Assembly (NCBI GenBank): GCA_002455375.1
Contig: DKKR01000001.1
Span: forward strand, 1-21,515
Direction: 5' to 3'
Source of the DNA: Bacteroidetes bacterium UBA6661
GTDB taxonomy: Bacteria > Bacteroidota > Bacteroidia > AKYH767-A > OLB10
Length of the DNA: 21,515 nucleotides
Shown piece by piece: positions 9,301-18,312 of the stretch. A model generated the notes under the pieces. That model searched no databases. It was not told the DNA's origin and was given only the letters and a program-made list of their open reading frames with translations. The stretch's first letter is position 1. Each line of letters opens with the position of its first letter. The position numbers and the translations under genes were made by a program.

Positions 9301-12300
9301 TTTCGCTAACCGTTAATGGTGGCACAGGACCTTATGCTTATACATGGAGCAATGGTGCAACAACACAAAATATTTCAAACATTGTTGCAGGAAATTATAG
9401 TGTAACTGTTACTGATGCTAATGGATGTACTTCATCACAAAATGCAATCAGTATTACGCAACCATCTGCAGCATTAAACAGCTCTGTCGCATCTACACAA
9501 AACATCAACTGTTACGGAAACGGAACAGGTTCCATCAACATTGCTGTATCAGGTGGTACTTCACCCTACTCGTTTAACTGGAGCAATGGCGCGACAACAC
9601 AGAATTTAGCCAACTTAACTTCCGGCACATACTCAGTAACAATAACGGATGCTAAAGGATGTACAAGCACAACCAACAATATTACGTTAACACAACCTTC
9701 TGCAACCATCAGCGCCAACATTCAATCTATGCAGAATGTTTCTTGTAACGGTGGTGGCAATGGTGCACTAAATCTTACTGTGACCGGTGGAACTGCACCT
9801 TACACCTATTTATGGAGCAATGGTGCTACTACACAAAATATAAATGGATTGAGCTCCGGTATATATAATGTAACCATCACTGATTCTAAAGGTTGTGAAT
9901 TACAAGCTACCGGAACTGTTTCTCAACCTGCCAATGCCTTATCAGCATCAATTTCTTCCTCTCAAAACGTACTTTGTTTCGGAGGAAACAATGCGCACAT
10001 CAACCTATCTGTATCAGGTGGTACTTCACCCTACTCATTTAACTGGAGTAATGGCGCAACAACACAAAATATCAGTAACATTACAGCAGGCAACTATACC
10101 GTAACTGTTACAGATGATAATGGATGTATCTACACGATCAATAAAAATATTTCACAACCTTCAGGAGCTTTAACGGCATCAACATCTTCTTCAACAGAAG
10201 TTTCATGCTATGGCTTGAACAACGGCAGCATAAATGTAGGTGTTACCGGTGGTACTTCGCCATTTACTTTTGTATGGAGTACAGGTGCCACAACACAAAA
10301 TCTTACCGGATTAATTGCAGGTAGCTATACCGTTACAGTAACTGACGCTAATGGTTGTACTACTACTTTAAATAAAACTATCAATCAACCGTCAGCTGCA
10401 TTAGCTGCATCTTTAGAATCATCAGAAGAAGTAAGTTGTAATGGTGGATCTAACGGACAAATAAATATAAACGTTAATGGAGGTACTTCACCTTATTCAT
10501 ATAACTGGAGCAATGGTGCTACAACACAAAATATTCAAAATCTGACATCAGGAACTTACACAGTTACAGTAACTGATGCCAATAATTGTACAACAACATT
10601 AACAAAAGTAATTGGCCAGCCGGCACAGGCATTAAATGCCAGTATAGCAGCAACGCAGCATGTTAACTGTTTTGGTGGCAACAATGCATCAATTTCTATC
10701 ACAGTTGGCGGAGGCACTACTCCATACTCATACAACTGGAGCAATGGAGCAACTTCACAAAACATCAGTGGGCTTGCAGCAGGATCATACTCAGTTACCA
10801 TAACAGACAACAATGGGTGTACAACAAATGCAATTCAAACAATTACCCAACCTGCTCAGGCATTGAGTGCTTCTGTAACAGCTTCACAAAATATTTCATG
10901 TTACAATGTACCGAATGGCAGCATGAGTGTTACTGCTTCAGGTGGAACATCAGCATACACTTATTTATGGAACAATGGTGCAACAACTGCATCTATTTCA
11001 GGGCTTGCTGCAGGAAGCTACACTGTTACCATCACAGATGCAAACGGATGTACAACTACTGCCGACAAAACTATTACTCAACCATCGGCTCAGTTGGATG
11101 CAACAATATCTGCATCAACGAATGTTTCTTGTTATGGATTATCTAATGGCTCTGTTTCTATTAATGTAAATGGTGGCACAGCACCTTACACTTATGCATG
11201 GAGCAATGGTGCAACTTCACAAAATATCACAGGTTTAAGTTCTGGCGCATATACAGTAACTGTTACCGACAACAACGGTTGTACAACAAGTGAAACCACA
11301 ACAGTTTCGCAACCGGCACAGGCATTAAATGCATCTGTTTCATCATCACAAAACGTAAATTGTTTTGGTGGTAACAATGCTGCAATTCAACTAAGTGTTT
11401 CCGGTGGCACTACGCCCTATTCATACAACTGGAGCAATGGTGCTACTACACAAAACATTTCGGGAATAACTTCAGGCACATATACTGTTACTGTAACAGA
11501 TGTCAACAATTGCTCGACAACATTAACTAAAGCTATTACACAACCATCAGCAGCAATGGCTGCCAGTGTTTCAACCAGCCAGAATGTTTCCTGCTATGGA
11601 CAAAATAATGGAAACATCAACTTAGCAGTTAGTGGTGGAACAGCACCTTACTCCTATTCATGGAGCAATGGCGCAACAACACAAAATATTAATGACCTGA
11701 CAGCAGGAAGTTATTCTGTAACTGTTACTGATGCCAATGGTTGTACAGCACAAGTTATGGCAATAACAATATCGCAACCGGCAGCAGCCTTAGCCACATC
11801 TATAAACACTACAGACGTTTTATGTTTTGGCCTATCAACCGGTGCAATCTCAACAACAGTATCAGGCGGTACTGCTCCTTATACATACATCTGGAATACC
11901 GGTGCAACAACTTCGGGTTTATCTAATGTAAATTCAGGAACATATAGTGTAACAGTTACTGATGCACAAGGCTGTACAACAAGCCAGGCTGCAATACAGG
12001 TAAATCAACCTGCTGCAATTTTAGATGCTAATGTTGCTACTAACGTTTCTGTTCTTTGTTATGGAGGCAACAACGGAAGTCTGACACTTGCTGTAAGCGG
12101 TGGAACAGCACCATACACTTACTTATGGAGTAATGGTGCAACAACTCAAAATATTACAAGTATTACTGCAGGAACTTATTCAGTTACAATAACTGATGCC
12201 AACAACTGCGGCAAGGCCATATCCGGTGTTTTGGTTAATCAACCAGACAACCCATTAACTACAAGTGTAGCTTCATCACAAAACGTTGCTTGTAATGGAG

Positions 12301-15300
12301 GAGGAAATGGTTCAATAACGCTTAATGTTGCGGGTGGTACTTTGCCATATACCTACAACTGGAGTAATGGTGCAACAACTCAAAATATTTCAGGACTGTA
12401 TGCAGGAACTTATAATGTATCAATTACTGATGCTAATGGCTGTACTGCTGCTGCTACAGGTGTAGTTAATCAGCCTTCCGGGGCATTAACTTCATCAGTG
12501 GCTTCATCTCAGGATATTCTTTGTTATGGTGGCAACAATGGTTCAGTAACATTATCAGTTGTTGGCGGAACAGCACCATACACTTATAGTTGGAGCAATG
12601 GTGCTACTACACAAAACTTAACAAACCTGACAGCAGGTAATTATGCAGTTACTGTTACAGATGCAAATAATTGCATCAGTCAGTCATCCGTGGTAATTGC
12701 ACAGCCATCAGGTGCATTGGCAGCAAGCATTTCAGCTTCACAAAATATTCTTTGCTACAATCAAAGTACAGGAAGTATTGATGTGAGTGTAACCGGAGGA
12801 ACAGCACCCTTCACCTACAACTGGAGCAATGGTGCAACATCACAGGATATTACCAATATTACAGCAGGCACTTATAGTGTTAGTATTACAGATGCTAATG
12901 GTTGTACAACTCAGATGAATGGAATTGTACTTACCCAGCCAAGCGGTGCATTAGCTGTAACGCCACAATTAACAGCCGTAAACTGTTATGATAATTATAC
13001 CGGTGCTATCACACTTAATGTAAACGGTGGTACAGCACCTTATTCCTACAACTGGAGCAATGGTGCAACAACACAAAACTTAAGTAATATTGCTGCCGGC
13101 ACTTACAGTGTAACTGTTACAGATGCCAACGGATGTACTTCAGCTTCAACTTCGCTGCAAATAACACAACCTACAGCAGCTCTTAACAATACTTACACAT
13201 CACAAAACATCAACTGCTTTAATGTAAATACAGGAAGTATTTCTGTAAACGTAACAGGTGGCACTGCACCATACAGCTACAACTGGAGCAATGGTGCATC
13301 ATCACAAAACCTTAGCAATCTTGCTGCAGGAACCTACACACTAACAATTACTGATGCCAATGGATGTAGTTCAACAACAGGCAGCGTATCAATAACGCAA
13401 CCTGCTGCTGCATTAGCTTATACATTCACAACAAGTGATGCAGGTTGCTTTGGCAACAACACAGGTGGCATTGACTTAACAGTTACCGGTGGAACCACTC
13501 CTTATTCTTTCAGTTGGAGTAATGGTGCTACCACTGAAGATATTTCAGGCATAGCATCTGGCACTTATGTAGTTACTATTACAGATGGTAATGGTTGCAC
13601 TAACACGTCAGCAAGTATCACAGTAAGTCAACCTGCAGGTGCATTAAACTCAAGCGTTTCTTCTTCACAAAATATCAACTGCTTCGGAAATCAAACAGGA
13701 TCTATTACACTTTCTGTAAATGGCGGAACAGCACCGTATTCATACAACTGGAGCAATGGTGCTACTTCACAAAATATTTCTAACATTGGTGCCGGCACCT
13801 ATTCAGTAACAATTACTGATGCCAACGGATGCAGCAATTTACTTTCAGGAATTGCATTAACAGAACCTACAGGTGCATTGACTTCAGCAATTTCAGGAAC
13901 TCAAAATGTTAACTGCTACGGACAAAGTACAGGAAACATCACACTTAATGTAAACGGTGGAACAGCACCATACTCCTACAACTGGAGCAATGGTGCAATT
14001 ACTCAAAACCTTAGCAGTCTATCTGCAGGCACATACTCAGTTACCATTACAGATGCCAACAACTGTACATCATCAATTAATAATATCATCATCAGCGAAC
14101 CTGCTGCAGTACTCTTTGGCAGTGTAAACAGCGTTGTGAATGTTAATTGTACAGGCGGTAATAACGGATCAATAAGTCTTAATGTAAGTGGTGGAACACC
14201 ACCATTCAGCTATAACTGGAGCAATGGTGCAATAACACAAAACATATCAGGACTTACATCAGGCAGCTATGCTGTTACAATTACTGATGCCAACGGATGT
14301 ACATTCTCACTTTCTGAAATTATCACACAACCCTCGAGCTCATTAACTTCAGCAATAACTTCATCACAGAATATTAACTGCTTTGGCAATGCAACAGGAT
14401 CAATTGACTTGTCAGCCAACGGAGGTACTACTCCTTACAATTACAACTGGAGCAATGGTGCTACATCAGAAGATCAGAATGGCATAGCAGCAGGAACTTA
14501 TACAGTAACCATCACTGATGCCAATGGTTGTACATCATCACAATCAGCTACATTAACACAGCCATCAGCATCACTGACTTCAAGCATCAACAACTTAACT
14601 AATGTTGGTTGTTTTGGTCAGAGTACAGCAGCAATATTAATTAATGTCAATGGTGGCACTACTCCTTACTCCTATTTGTGGAGTGATGGCAGCACAAATC
14701 AGAACCTGATTGGTGTTGGTGCAGGAAACTATAGTGTAAACATTACTGATGCAAACGGTTGTACTACATCCATTGCAGGAATTGCAATAAGTCAACCCGC
14801 TGCAGGATTGGGCGCAACAGTTACATCGAATCAAAATGTATCATGCACAGGTGGTGGTAACGGTTCTATTGATATTACAGTAAATGGTGGAACAATGCCA
14901 TACTCATTCAACTGGAGTAATGGAGCAGTAAGTGAAGACATTTCAAATCTTGGAACAGGAGCATACACTGTAACTATTACGGATGCCAATGGTTGTACAT
15001 TTACTCTGACAGAAAATGTAGGTCAGCCTGCTTCGAACCTTGCAACTTCAATTCAGTCTTCGCAAAATGTTGATTGCTATAGCAACGCAACAGGAGCTAT
15101 TGACCTGAATGCATCAGGAGGAACAGCACCATACACATTTGCATGGAGCAATGGAGCAACTACTGAAGATATTTCAGGACTTACTTCCGGTGTTTATACA
15201 GTAACTGTAACTGATGCCAATGGATGTTATAACAATCAAACTGTAACCATTTCACAACCGGCAGGAGTCTTAGCTTCAAGCATAACCGGCATGCAGAACA

Positions 15301-18300
15301 TACTTTGCTTTGGTAATGCAACTGGAAATATAGATCTTACAATAACAGGCGGCACAACTCCTTACAATTTTAACTGGAGCAATGGTGCAAACACTGAAGA
15401 TTTATCAAACATTGCCGCAGGCACATACAGTGTAACTGTTACAGATGCAAACAACTGTTCGGTTCAACAAAACATAACTTTAACACAACCTGCTGCTGCT
15501 CTCACTTCATCTATTACATCTACGTCTCCAGTACTTTGCTTTGGTGGAAATACGGGAAGTGCAAATCTTGATATACAAGGTGGAACAACTCCTTATTCAA
15601 TTGTATGGAGCAATGGTTCAACTACACAAAATCAACCATCATTAGCTGCAGGAAGTTATAATGTAACTATTACCGATGCTAATGGCTGTACATCAAATCA
15701 GTCAGTAACTATCAATCAGCCACAAGATAGTATTTCAGGTGGAATATCCTCTATTGGCAACATCGGCTGCTATGGTAATGCAACCGGAAATATTGATCTT
15801 ACTGTTAATGGTGGTACTACGCCATATTCATATCTGTGGAACTCAGGTCAGACAACACAGGATCTTAACAATATTACTTCCGGTTTATATGAAGTTACTG
15901 TTACAGATCAAAATGGTTGTACATGGTCAATTTCTGCAAATCTTACACAACCAGCTTTAGCATTAAGCAACAATCTGTCACTACAACAAAATGTAAATTG
16001 TTTTGGTGGCAACAATGGTGCTATTAACACTAATCCTGTTGGCGGAACAAGTCCTTACACTTACTTCTGGAGTAATGGAAACAACACACAAAATATCAGC
16101 AATCTTGCTTCAGGATGGTATTCTGTTACCGTGACTGATGCAAACGGATGTGTTGCAACTGACTCAATAGAAGTACAACAACCTGCTGCTGCTGTAGCTG
16201 CAACCTATCAGATGACATCTTCTGTAAGTTGTTTCGGTGGAAATAACGGTGCTGTAGATGTTACTGTAACTGGTGGCACAATGCCTTACAGTTATGTATG
16301 GAATACCGGTGATGTTACAGAAGACTTATCGAATTTAACAGCAGGTAACTATACTGTTTCAATCACTGATGCAAATGGTTGTACTTTCAGTCTTGTAACA
16401 ACAGTAACACAACCTAATGGCCCACTGTCTCCAAGTATAGTTATGACTCCGGTAGGGTGTTTTGCCGACAGTACAGGCTCAATAAATCTTACAGTTACCG
16501 GTGGAACACCACCCTATCAGTACTATTGGAGCAATGGTGATACTACTGCTAACCTAACTAATCTGACAGGTGGTTCATACTCTGTATATATTGTTGACTC
16601 TAACAGCTGTATTGCTCAGACCTCAACCTATGTTCCTACGCCTGAAGGTGCACTCTATGCCTTCCCTGTTGTTACAAACCTTAACTGTTCATCTCTGACA
16701 TCAGGTTCAATAATTCTGAATCCAACAGGAGGAACAGTACCCTATTCTTATAGTTGGAGCAATGGTGACACGACAGAAAATCTGGTTAACATTGGTGCAG
16801 GACAATACACTGTAACCATTACAGATAGTGCAGGATGTACATATTCACAAAACTTTACTATCAATGGTCCTACACAGGCTTTAGCATTAACAGGACAACA
16901 AACCAATATTAATTGTCATGGTAATAACACAGGCTCTGCTTCAGTAACTGCATCAGGTGGTATTCCTCCTTACTCCTACATCTGGACTAACGGAATGACT
17001 ACACCTTCAATAAGCAATCTCGCTGCTGGCAATTACAAAGTAATCGTTACCGACAGTTACAACTGTTCAACAGACACGGTGTTTGTAATTACACAACCGG
17101 ATTCAGTTTTAAGTAATATAATTTCAGCAACACAGATACCATGTTACGGACTAAACAATGGAAGCATTAGTGTAACTACACAAGGTGGTACTCCTGCTTA
17201 CACTTATCAGTGGAGCAATGGCTCAAGCAGTTCTCAATTGAGCAACCTTACTCCGGGAACATATACATTAACTGTTACCGATCAGAAAGGATGTAACGAT
17301 CAGCAGACTGTAACAATAACACAACCTGCATTTGCACTCACTGCATCTTCAACAGCTAATGAAGCTAACTGTCTTACAGGTAATGGTGCTAACATTGACC
17401 TTACTGTTGCCGGTGGTACACAACCATATGCTTATGTTTGGAGCAATGGTTCAACTTACCAAAGCCTTACCAATGTTGGAGCAGGAACATACACTGTCAG
17501 CATTACTGATGCCAACGGTTGTACTGTACAACAAACACAGATAGTCACCGACATCTCCGTATTCAATATGAATGCTGATGGACCAACTGAGTTTTGCGTT
17601 GGCGGAAAAGTAACTTTAAATGCAACAGTGGTTCAGAATGGTACTTATCAATGGTATGTTAACGGACAAATATTGCCCGGAGCAACATCACCATCACTCA
17701 CTACTCCTGCTGCAGGTATATATACAGTATCGTTAACCAACTCATGCGGCAACTTTAGTTCTACACCTGTTGAAGTGAAAGTAAATTCAGTGAGTGGGTA
17801 CACAGTCAGTCCGGGCATGATGATTTGTCCGAGCAATGGAGAGATAGCACAACTTTTTGCAACCGGTGGTTCATGGTACAGCTGGCATCCGGGAGCAGGG
17901 TTGAATGACTCTACTATTTCCAATCCTATTGCAACACCAAAAGCTTCAACAACCTATACTGTTACCATTCGTTCCAACGAAGGTTGCGAAGTGGTGAGCG
18001 AAGTAATGGTAAGTGTTATCTGCGACACATTGTTTGTGCCAACAGGTTTCTCACCGGATGGTAATGCAGTAAACGATACTTACGTTATTGATGGACTAAG
18101 TAAATATCCCGGTAACTTACTTTATATCTACAACAGATGGGGTAACTTAGTTTACAAAAAACGTGACTATGACAATTCGTGGGACGGTACTTCAAACGTT
18201 GCCGGAGTTTATATCGGACAGCAATTACCCAACGGAACATACTATTTCATACTCGACCTGAATGATGGCAAGAAGCCAATGCAAGGGTATCTGACACTTA

Positions 18301-18308
18301 AACGATAA
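6381..18308 (+). CDS. Giant SprB-repeat cell-surface protein with type B T9SS C-terminal domain
   Basis: A huge secreted protein, about 3,975 aa, resembling SprB-type gliding/adhesion proteins. The reading frame opens at a TTG (6342), but a later ATG is more likely: 6381 is used here, while 6390 and 6411 are also plausible, and all keep the signal peptide (LLFTLFLIVS core, cleavage near TYA/DG, about residue 39). Layout in this numbering: about 40-320, a novel N-terminal region; about 322-400, a FlgD-like stretch (VIDRNNNNKFDAG, YWDGKDGLGNLIPVG); about 478-572, an Ig/PKD-like domain (WTTSGTGQFSPSDTV, YIPSAADINAG); 575-3728, 41 SprB repeats; about 3729-3880, Ig/PKD-like domains; 3881-3975, a gliding-motility-associated C-terminal domain. 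It should leave the cell by type IX secretion and stay on the surface. The PorP/SprF-like gene starts 4 bp after its stop, which is the expected partner for type B substrates. No convincing promoter box was found upstream. Function as an adhesin is inferred. Confidence 0.95.
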   Translation: MGKMLTFINKMIQKFQLKLMTASLLFTLFLIVSHDKTYADGSPQFKPDTTKATNLMILNTQTTYGTFAGYSATDEDRLYVRINNPAQEKIYFGIGQRSTNSDWYVRIKDPNGNIIFGPQKLPTGNAQGFITYHSQAIAGPNVVNAAGYNGYVCNPTAGLPGAYYIEFNKGSGTSVAGNTELGLGIFDVTVVNTSNNTKVTGRLFSKNWGFNTESYSNPFFGSFFIYGQDSSVTKVDLNGIKPFKFRVSCNRFGTSNSGNATIDRRSKTGFAVPVEYRLFLTDPDIIAYPNGSMSFLTGPPTLERCVRDSICINVGLIKTSDVTVVIDRNNNNKFDAGTADRKLFFPQVPSGSSCLYWDGKDGLGNLIPVGNPVSVILSIESGLVNLPMYDVENHETGFSMSVIRPGSAQFVDSLFYDDVLVGGLTNLGGCPSPCHTWTSSPANSDQNTIGESNTINTWWFAHKLSSKTIINLPDYLVNSAGTDKNICTKGGGQDSIAFNGTIAYSQSSFTGAVQWTTSGTGQFSPSDTVKNGYYIPSAADINAGSVMLIMGPKNVCATVKDTIIINLRKTPQVSLTGTNINCFGQQTGGITTTVSNSVAPYTYSWSNGASSQNLSNAGAGTYTVTVTSSQNCSTTATATLTQPAAALSATASATGVGCYGGATGAINLTVNGGTSPYNFTWSNGASTQNVTGLTAGNYTVTVTDSKGCTSTQSSISITQPAAALSLANSKVNVNCFGGNNGSISVTASGGTTPYTYLWNTGATSSSVTGLTAGNYTVTVTDANSCTTSQTSINISQPAAALAATPTAVNVNCFGNATGEINLSVSGGTAPYSYSWSNGATSQNISNIAAGNYTVTVTDSKGCTSTQSSIAVTQPSASLTSSANTVAVDCFGNATGSINVTVNGGTSPYSYSWNTGATSQNLSNITSGVYSVTITDANGCTSSQNSISVAQPSAALTTSATGTNVNCFGNATGAVSLTVNGGTGPYAYTWSNGATTQNISNIVAGNYSVTVTDANGCTSSQNAISITQPSAALNSSVASTQNINCYGNGTGSINIAVSGGTSPYSFNWSNGATTQNLANLTSGTYSVTITDAKGCTSTTNNITLTQPSATISANIQSMQNVSCNGGGNGALNLTVTGGTAPYTYLWSNGATTQNINGLSSGIYNVTITDSKGCELQATGTVSQPANALSASISSSQNVLCFGGNNAHINLSVSGGTSPYSFNWSNGATTQNISNITAGNYTVTVTDDNGCIYTINKNISQPSGALTASTSSSTEVSCYGLNNGSINVGVTGGTSPFTFVWSTGATTQNLTGLIAGSYTVTVTDANGCTTTLNKTINQPSAALAASLESSEEVSCNGGSNGQININVNGGTSPYSYNWSNGATTQNIQNLTSGTYTVTVTDANNCTTTLTKVIGQPAQALNASIAATQHVNCFGGNNASISITVGGGTTPYSYNWSNGATSQNISGLAAGSYSVTITDNNGCTTNAIQTITQPAQALSASVTASQNISCYNVPNGSMSVTASGGTSAYTYLWNNGATTASISGLAAGSYTVTITDANGCTTTADKTITQPSAQLDATISASTNVSCYGLSNGSVSINVNGGTAPYTYAWSNGATSQNITGLSSGAYTVTVTDNNGCTTSETTTVSQPAQALNASVSSSQNVNCFGGNNAAIQLSVSGGTTPYSYNWSNGATTQNISGITSGTYTVTVTDVNNCSTTLTKAITQPSAAMAASVSTSQNVSCYGQNNGNINLAVSGGTAPYSYSWSNGATTQNINDLTAGSYSVTVTDANGCTAQVMAITISQPAAALATSINTTDVLCFGLSTGAISTTVSGGTAPYTYIWNTGATTSGLSNVNSGTYSVTVTDAQGCTTSQAAIQVNQPAAILDANVATNVSVLCYGGNNGSLTLAVSGGTAPYTYLWSNGATTQNITSITAGTYSVTITDANNCGKAISGVLVNQPDNPLTTSVASSQNVACNGGGNGSITLNVAGGTLPYTYNWSNGATTQNISGLYAGTYNVSITDANGCTAAATGVVNQPSGALTSSVASSQDILCYGGNNGSVTLSVVGGTAPYTYSWSNGATTQNLTNLTAGNYAVTVTDANNCISQSSVVIAQPSGALAASISASQNILCYNQSTGSIDVSVTGGTAPFTYNWSNGATSQDITNITAGTYSVSITDANGCTTQMNGIVLTQPSGALAVTPQLTAVNCYDNYTGAITLNVNGGTAPYSYNWSNGATTQNLSNIAAGTYSVTVTDANGCTSASTSLQITQPTAALNNTYTSQNINCFNVNTGSISVNVTGGTAPYSYNWSNGASSQNLSNLAAGTYTLTITDANGCSSTTGSVSITQPAAALAYTFTTSDAGCFGNNTGGIDLTVTGGTTPYSFSWSNGATTEDISGIASGTYVVTITDGNGCTNTSASITVSQPAGALNSSVSSSQNINCFGNQTGSITLSVNGGTAPYSYNWSNGATSQNISNIGAGTYSVTITDANGCSNLLSGIALTEPTGALTSAISGTQNVNCYGQSTGNITLNVNGGTAPYSYNWSNGAITQNLSSLSAGTYSVTITDANNCTSSINNIIISEPAAVLFGSVNSVVNVNCTGGNNGSISLNVSGGTPPFSYNWSNGAITQNISGLTSGSYAVTITDANGCTFSLSEIITQPSSSLTSAITSSQNINCFGNATGSIDLSANGGTTPYNYNWSNGATSEDQNGIAAGTYTVTITDANGCTSSQSATLTQPSASLTSSINNLTNVGCFGQSTAAILINVNGGTTPYSYLWSDGSTNQNLIGVGAGNYSVNITDANGCTTSIAGIAISQPAAGLGATVTSNQNVSCTGGGNGSIDITVNGGTMPYSFNWSNGAVSEDISNLGTGAYTVTITDANGCTFTLTENVGQPASNLATSIQSSQNVDCYSNATGAIDLNASGGTAPYTFAWSNGATTEDISGLTSGVYTVTVTDANGCYNNQTVTISQPAGVLASSITGMQNILCFGNATGNIDLTITGGTTPYNFNWSNGANTEDLSNIAAGTYSVTVTDANNCSVQQNITLTQPAAALTSSITSTSPVLCFGGNTGSANLDIQGGTTPYSIVWSNGSTTQNQPSLAAGSYNVTITDANGCTSNQSVTINQPQDSISGGISSIGNIGCYGNATGNIDLTVNGGTTPYSYLWNSGQTTQDLNNITSGLYEVTVTDQNGCTWSISANLTQPALALSNNLSLQQNVNCFGGNNGAINTNPVGGTSPYTYFWSNGNNTQNISNLASGWYSVTVTDANGCVATDSIEVQQPAAAVAATYQMTSSVSCFGGNNGAVDVTVTGGTMPYSYVWNTGDVTEDLSNLTAGNYTVSITDANGCTFSLVTTVTQPNGPLSPSIVMTPVGCFADSTGSINLTVTGGTPPYQYYWSNGDTTANLTNLTGGSYSVYIVDSNSCIAQTSTYVPTPEGALYAFPVVTNLNCSSLTSGSIILNPTGGTVPYSYSWSNGDTTENLVNIGAGQYTVTITDSAGCTYSQNFTINGPTQALALTGQQTNINCHGNNTGSASVTASGGIPPYSYIWTNGMTTPSISNLAAGNYKVIVTDSYNCSTDTVFVITQPDSVLSNIISATQIPCYGLNNGSISVTTQGGTPAYTYQWSNGSSSSQLSNLTPGTYTLTVTDQKGCNDQQTVTITQPAFALTASSTANEANCLTGNGANIDLTVAGGTQPYAYVWSNGSTYQSLTNVGAGTYTVSITDANGCTVQQTQIVTDISVFNMNADGPTEFCVGGKVTLNATVVQNGTYQWYVNGQILPGATSPSLTTPAAGIYTVSLTNSCGNFSSTPVEVKVNSVSGYTVSPGMMICPSNGEIAQLFATGGSWYSWHPGAGLNDSTISNPIATPKASTTYTVTIRSNEGCEVVSEVMVSVICDTLFVPTGFSPDGNAVNDTYVIDGLSKYPGNLLYIYNRWGNLVYKKRDYDNSWDGTSNVAGVYIGQQLPNGTYYFILDLNDGKKPMQGYLTLKR
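8103..17564 (+). repeat. 41 tandem SprB repeats (about 231 bp / 77 aa each)
   Basis: I counted 41 consecutive units with no unrelated insert. Each unit runs roughly: Leu-x-x-Ser linker, (V/I)NC(F/Y)G, (N)xTGxI, xVxGGTxPYxYxW, SNGATTQNIS, xGxYxVT(I/V)TDANGC, then about 12 variable residues ending in QPxxA. Unit length is 76-78 aa. Every unit has exactly two Cys and one Trp, with Gly three residues after the Trp. GGT is missing only from unit 1 (SVAPYTY) and unit 39 (GGIPPY). The end units (1 and 37-41) are the most diverged and the central ones the most alike, as expected for an array that grows and homogenises from within. No two units are identical at the DNA level. The family is PF13573-type SprB, recognised by motif and not by search. 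Confidence 0.95.
18021..18305 (+). other. Type B (gliding-motility-associated) T9SS C-terminal sorting domain
   Basis: The last 95 residues of the giant protein begin CDTLFVPTGFSPDGNAVND and contain YIYNRWGNLVYKKRDYDNSWDG, then LPNGTYYFILDLNDGKK and GYLTLKR. This is the classic pattern of the TIGR04131/CHU_C domain: FSPNGDGxND, then xxIxNRWGxxVY, then WDGxxxGxxxPxGTYYYxL. In Flavobacterium such domains target proteins to the type IX system and need a PorP/SprF-like protein for secretion. Confidence 0.95.
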
Positions 18309-18312
18309 GAAT

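Noticed and set aside
8651..11377. Small open frames inside the repeat array on both strands (for example 8651-8959, 10817-11146, 10556-10813)
   Set aside because: They are out-of-frame shadows of the repeat coding sequence; their Cys/Tyr-rich or Val/Pro-rich composition is what the shifted repeat codons produce.
8103..17564. Regularly spaced ~231-bp repeats as a CRISPR array or satellite DNA
   Set aside because: The period is in frame, the frame is open throughout, and variation respects the protein motif; the units are coding SprB repeats.
8103..17564. Repeat array as an assembly artefact
   Set aside because: No two units are identical and all 41 keep frame and key residues, so it is not a simple assembly duplication; the exact number still needs long reads.
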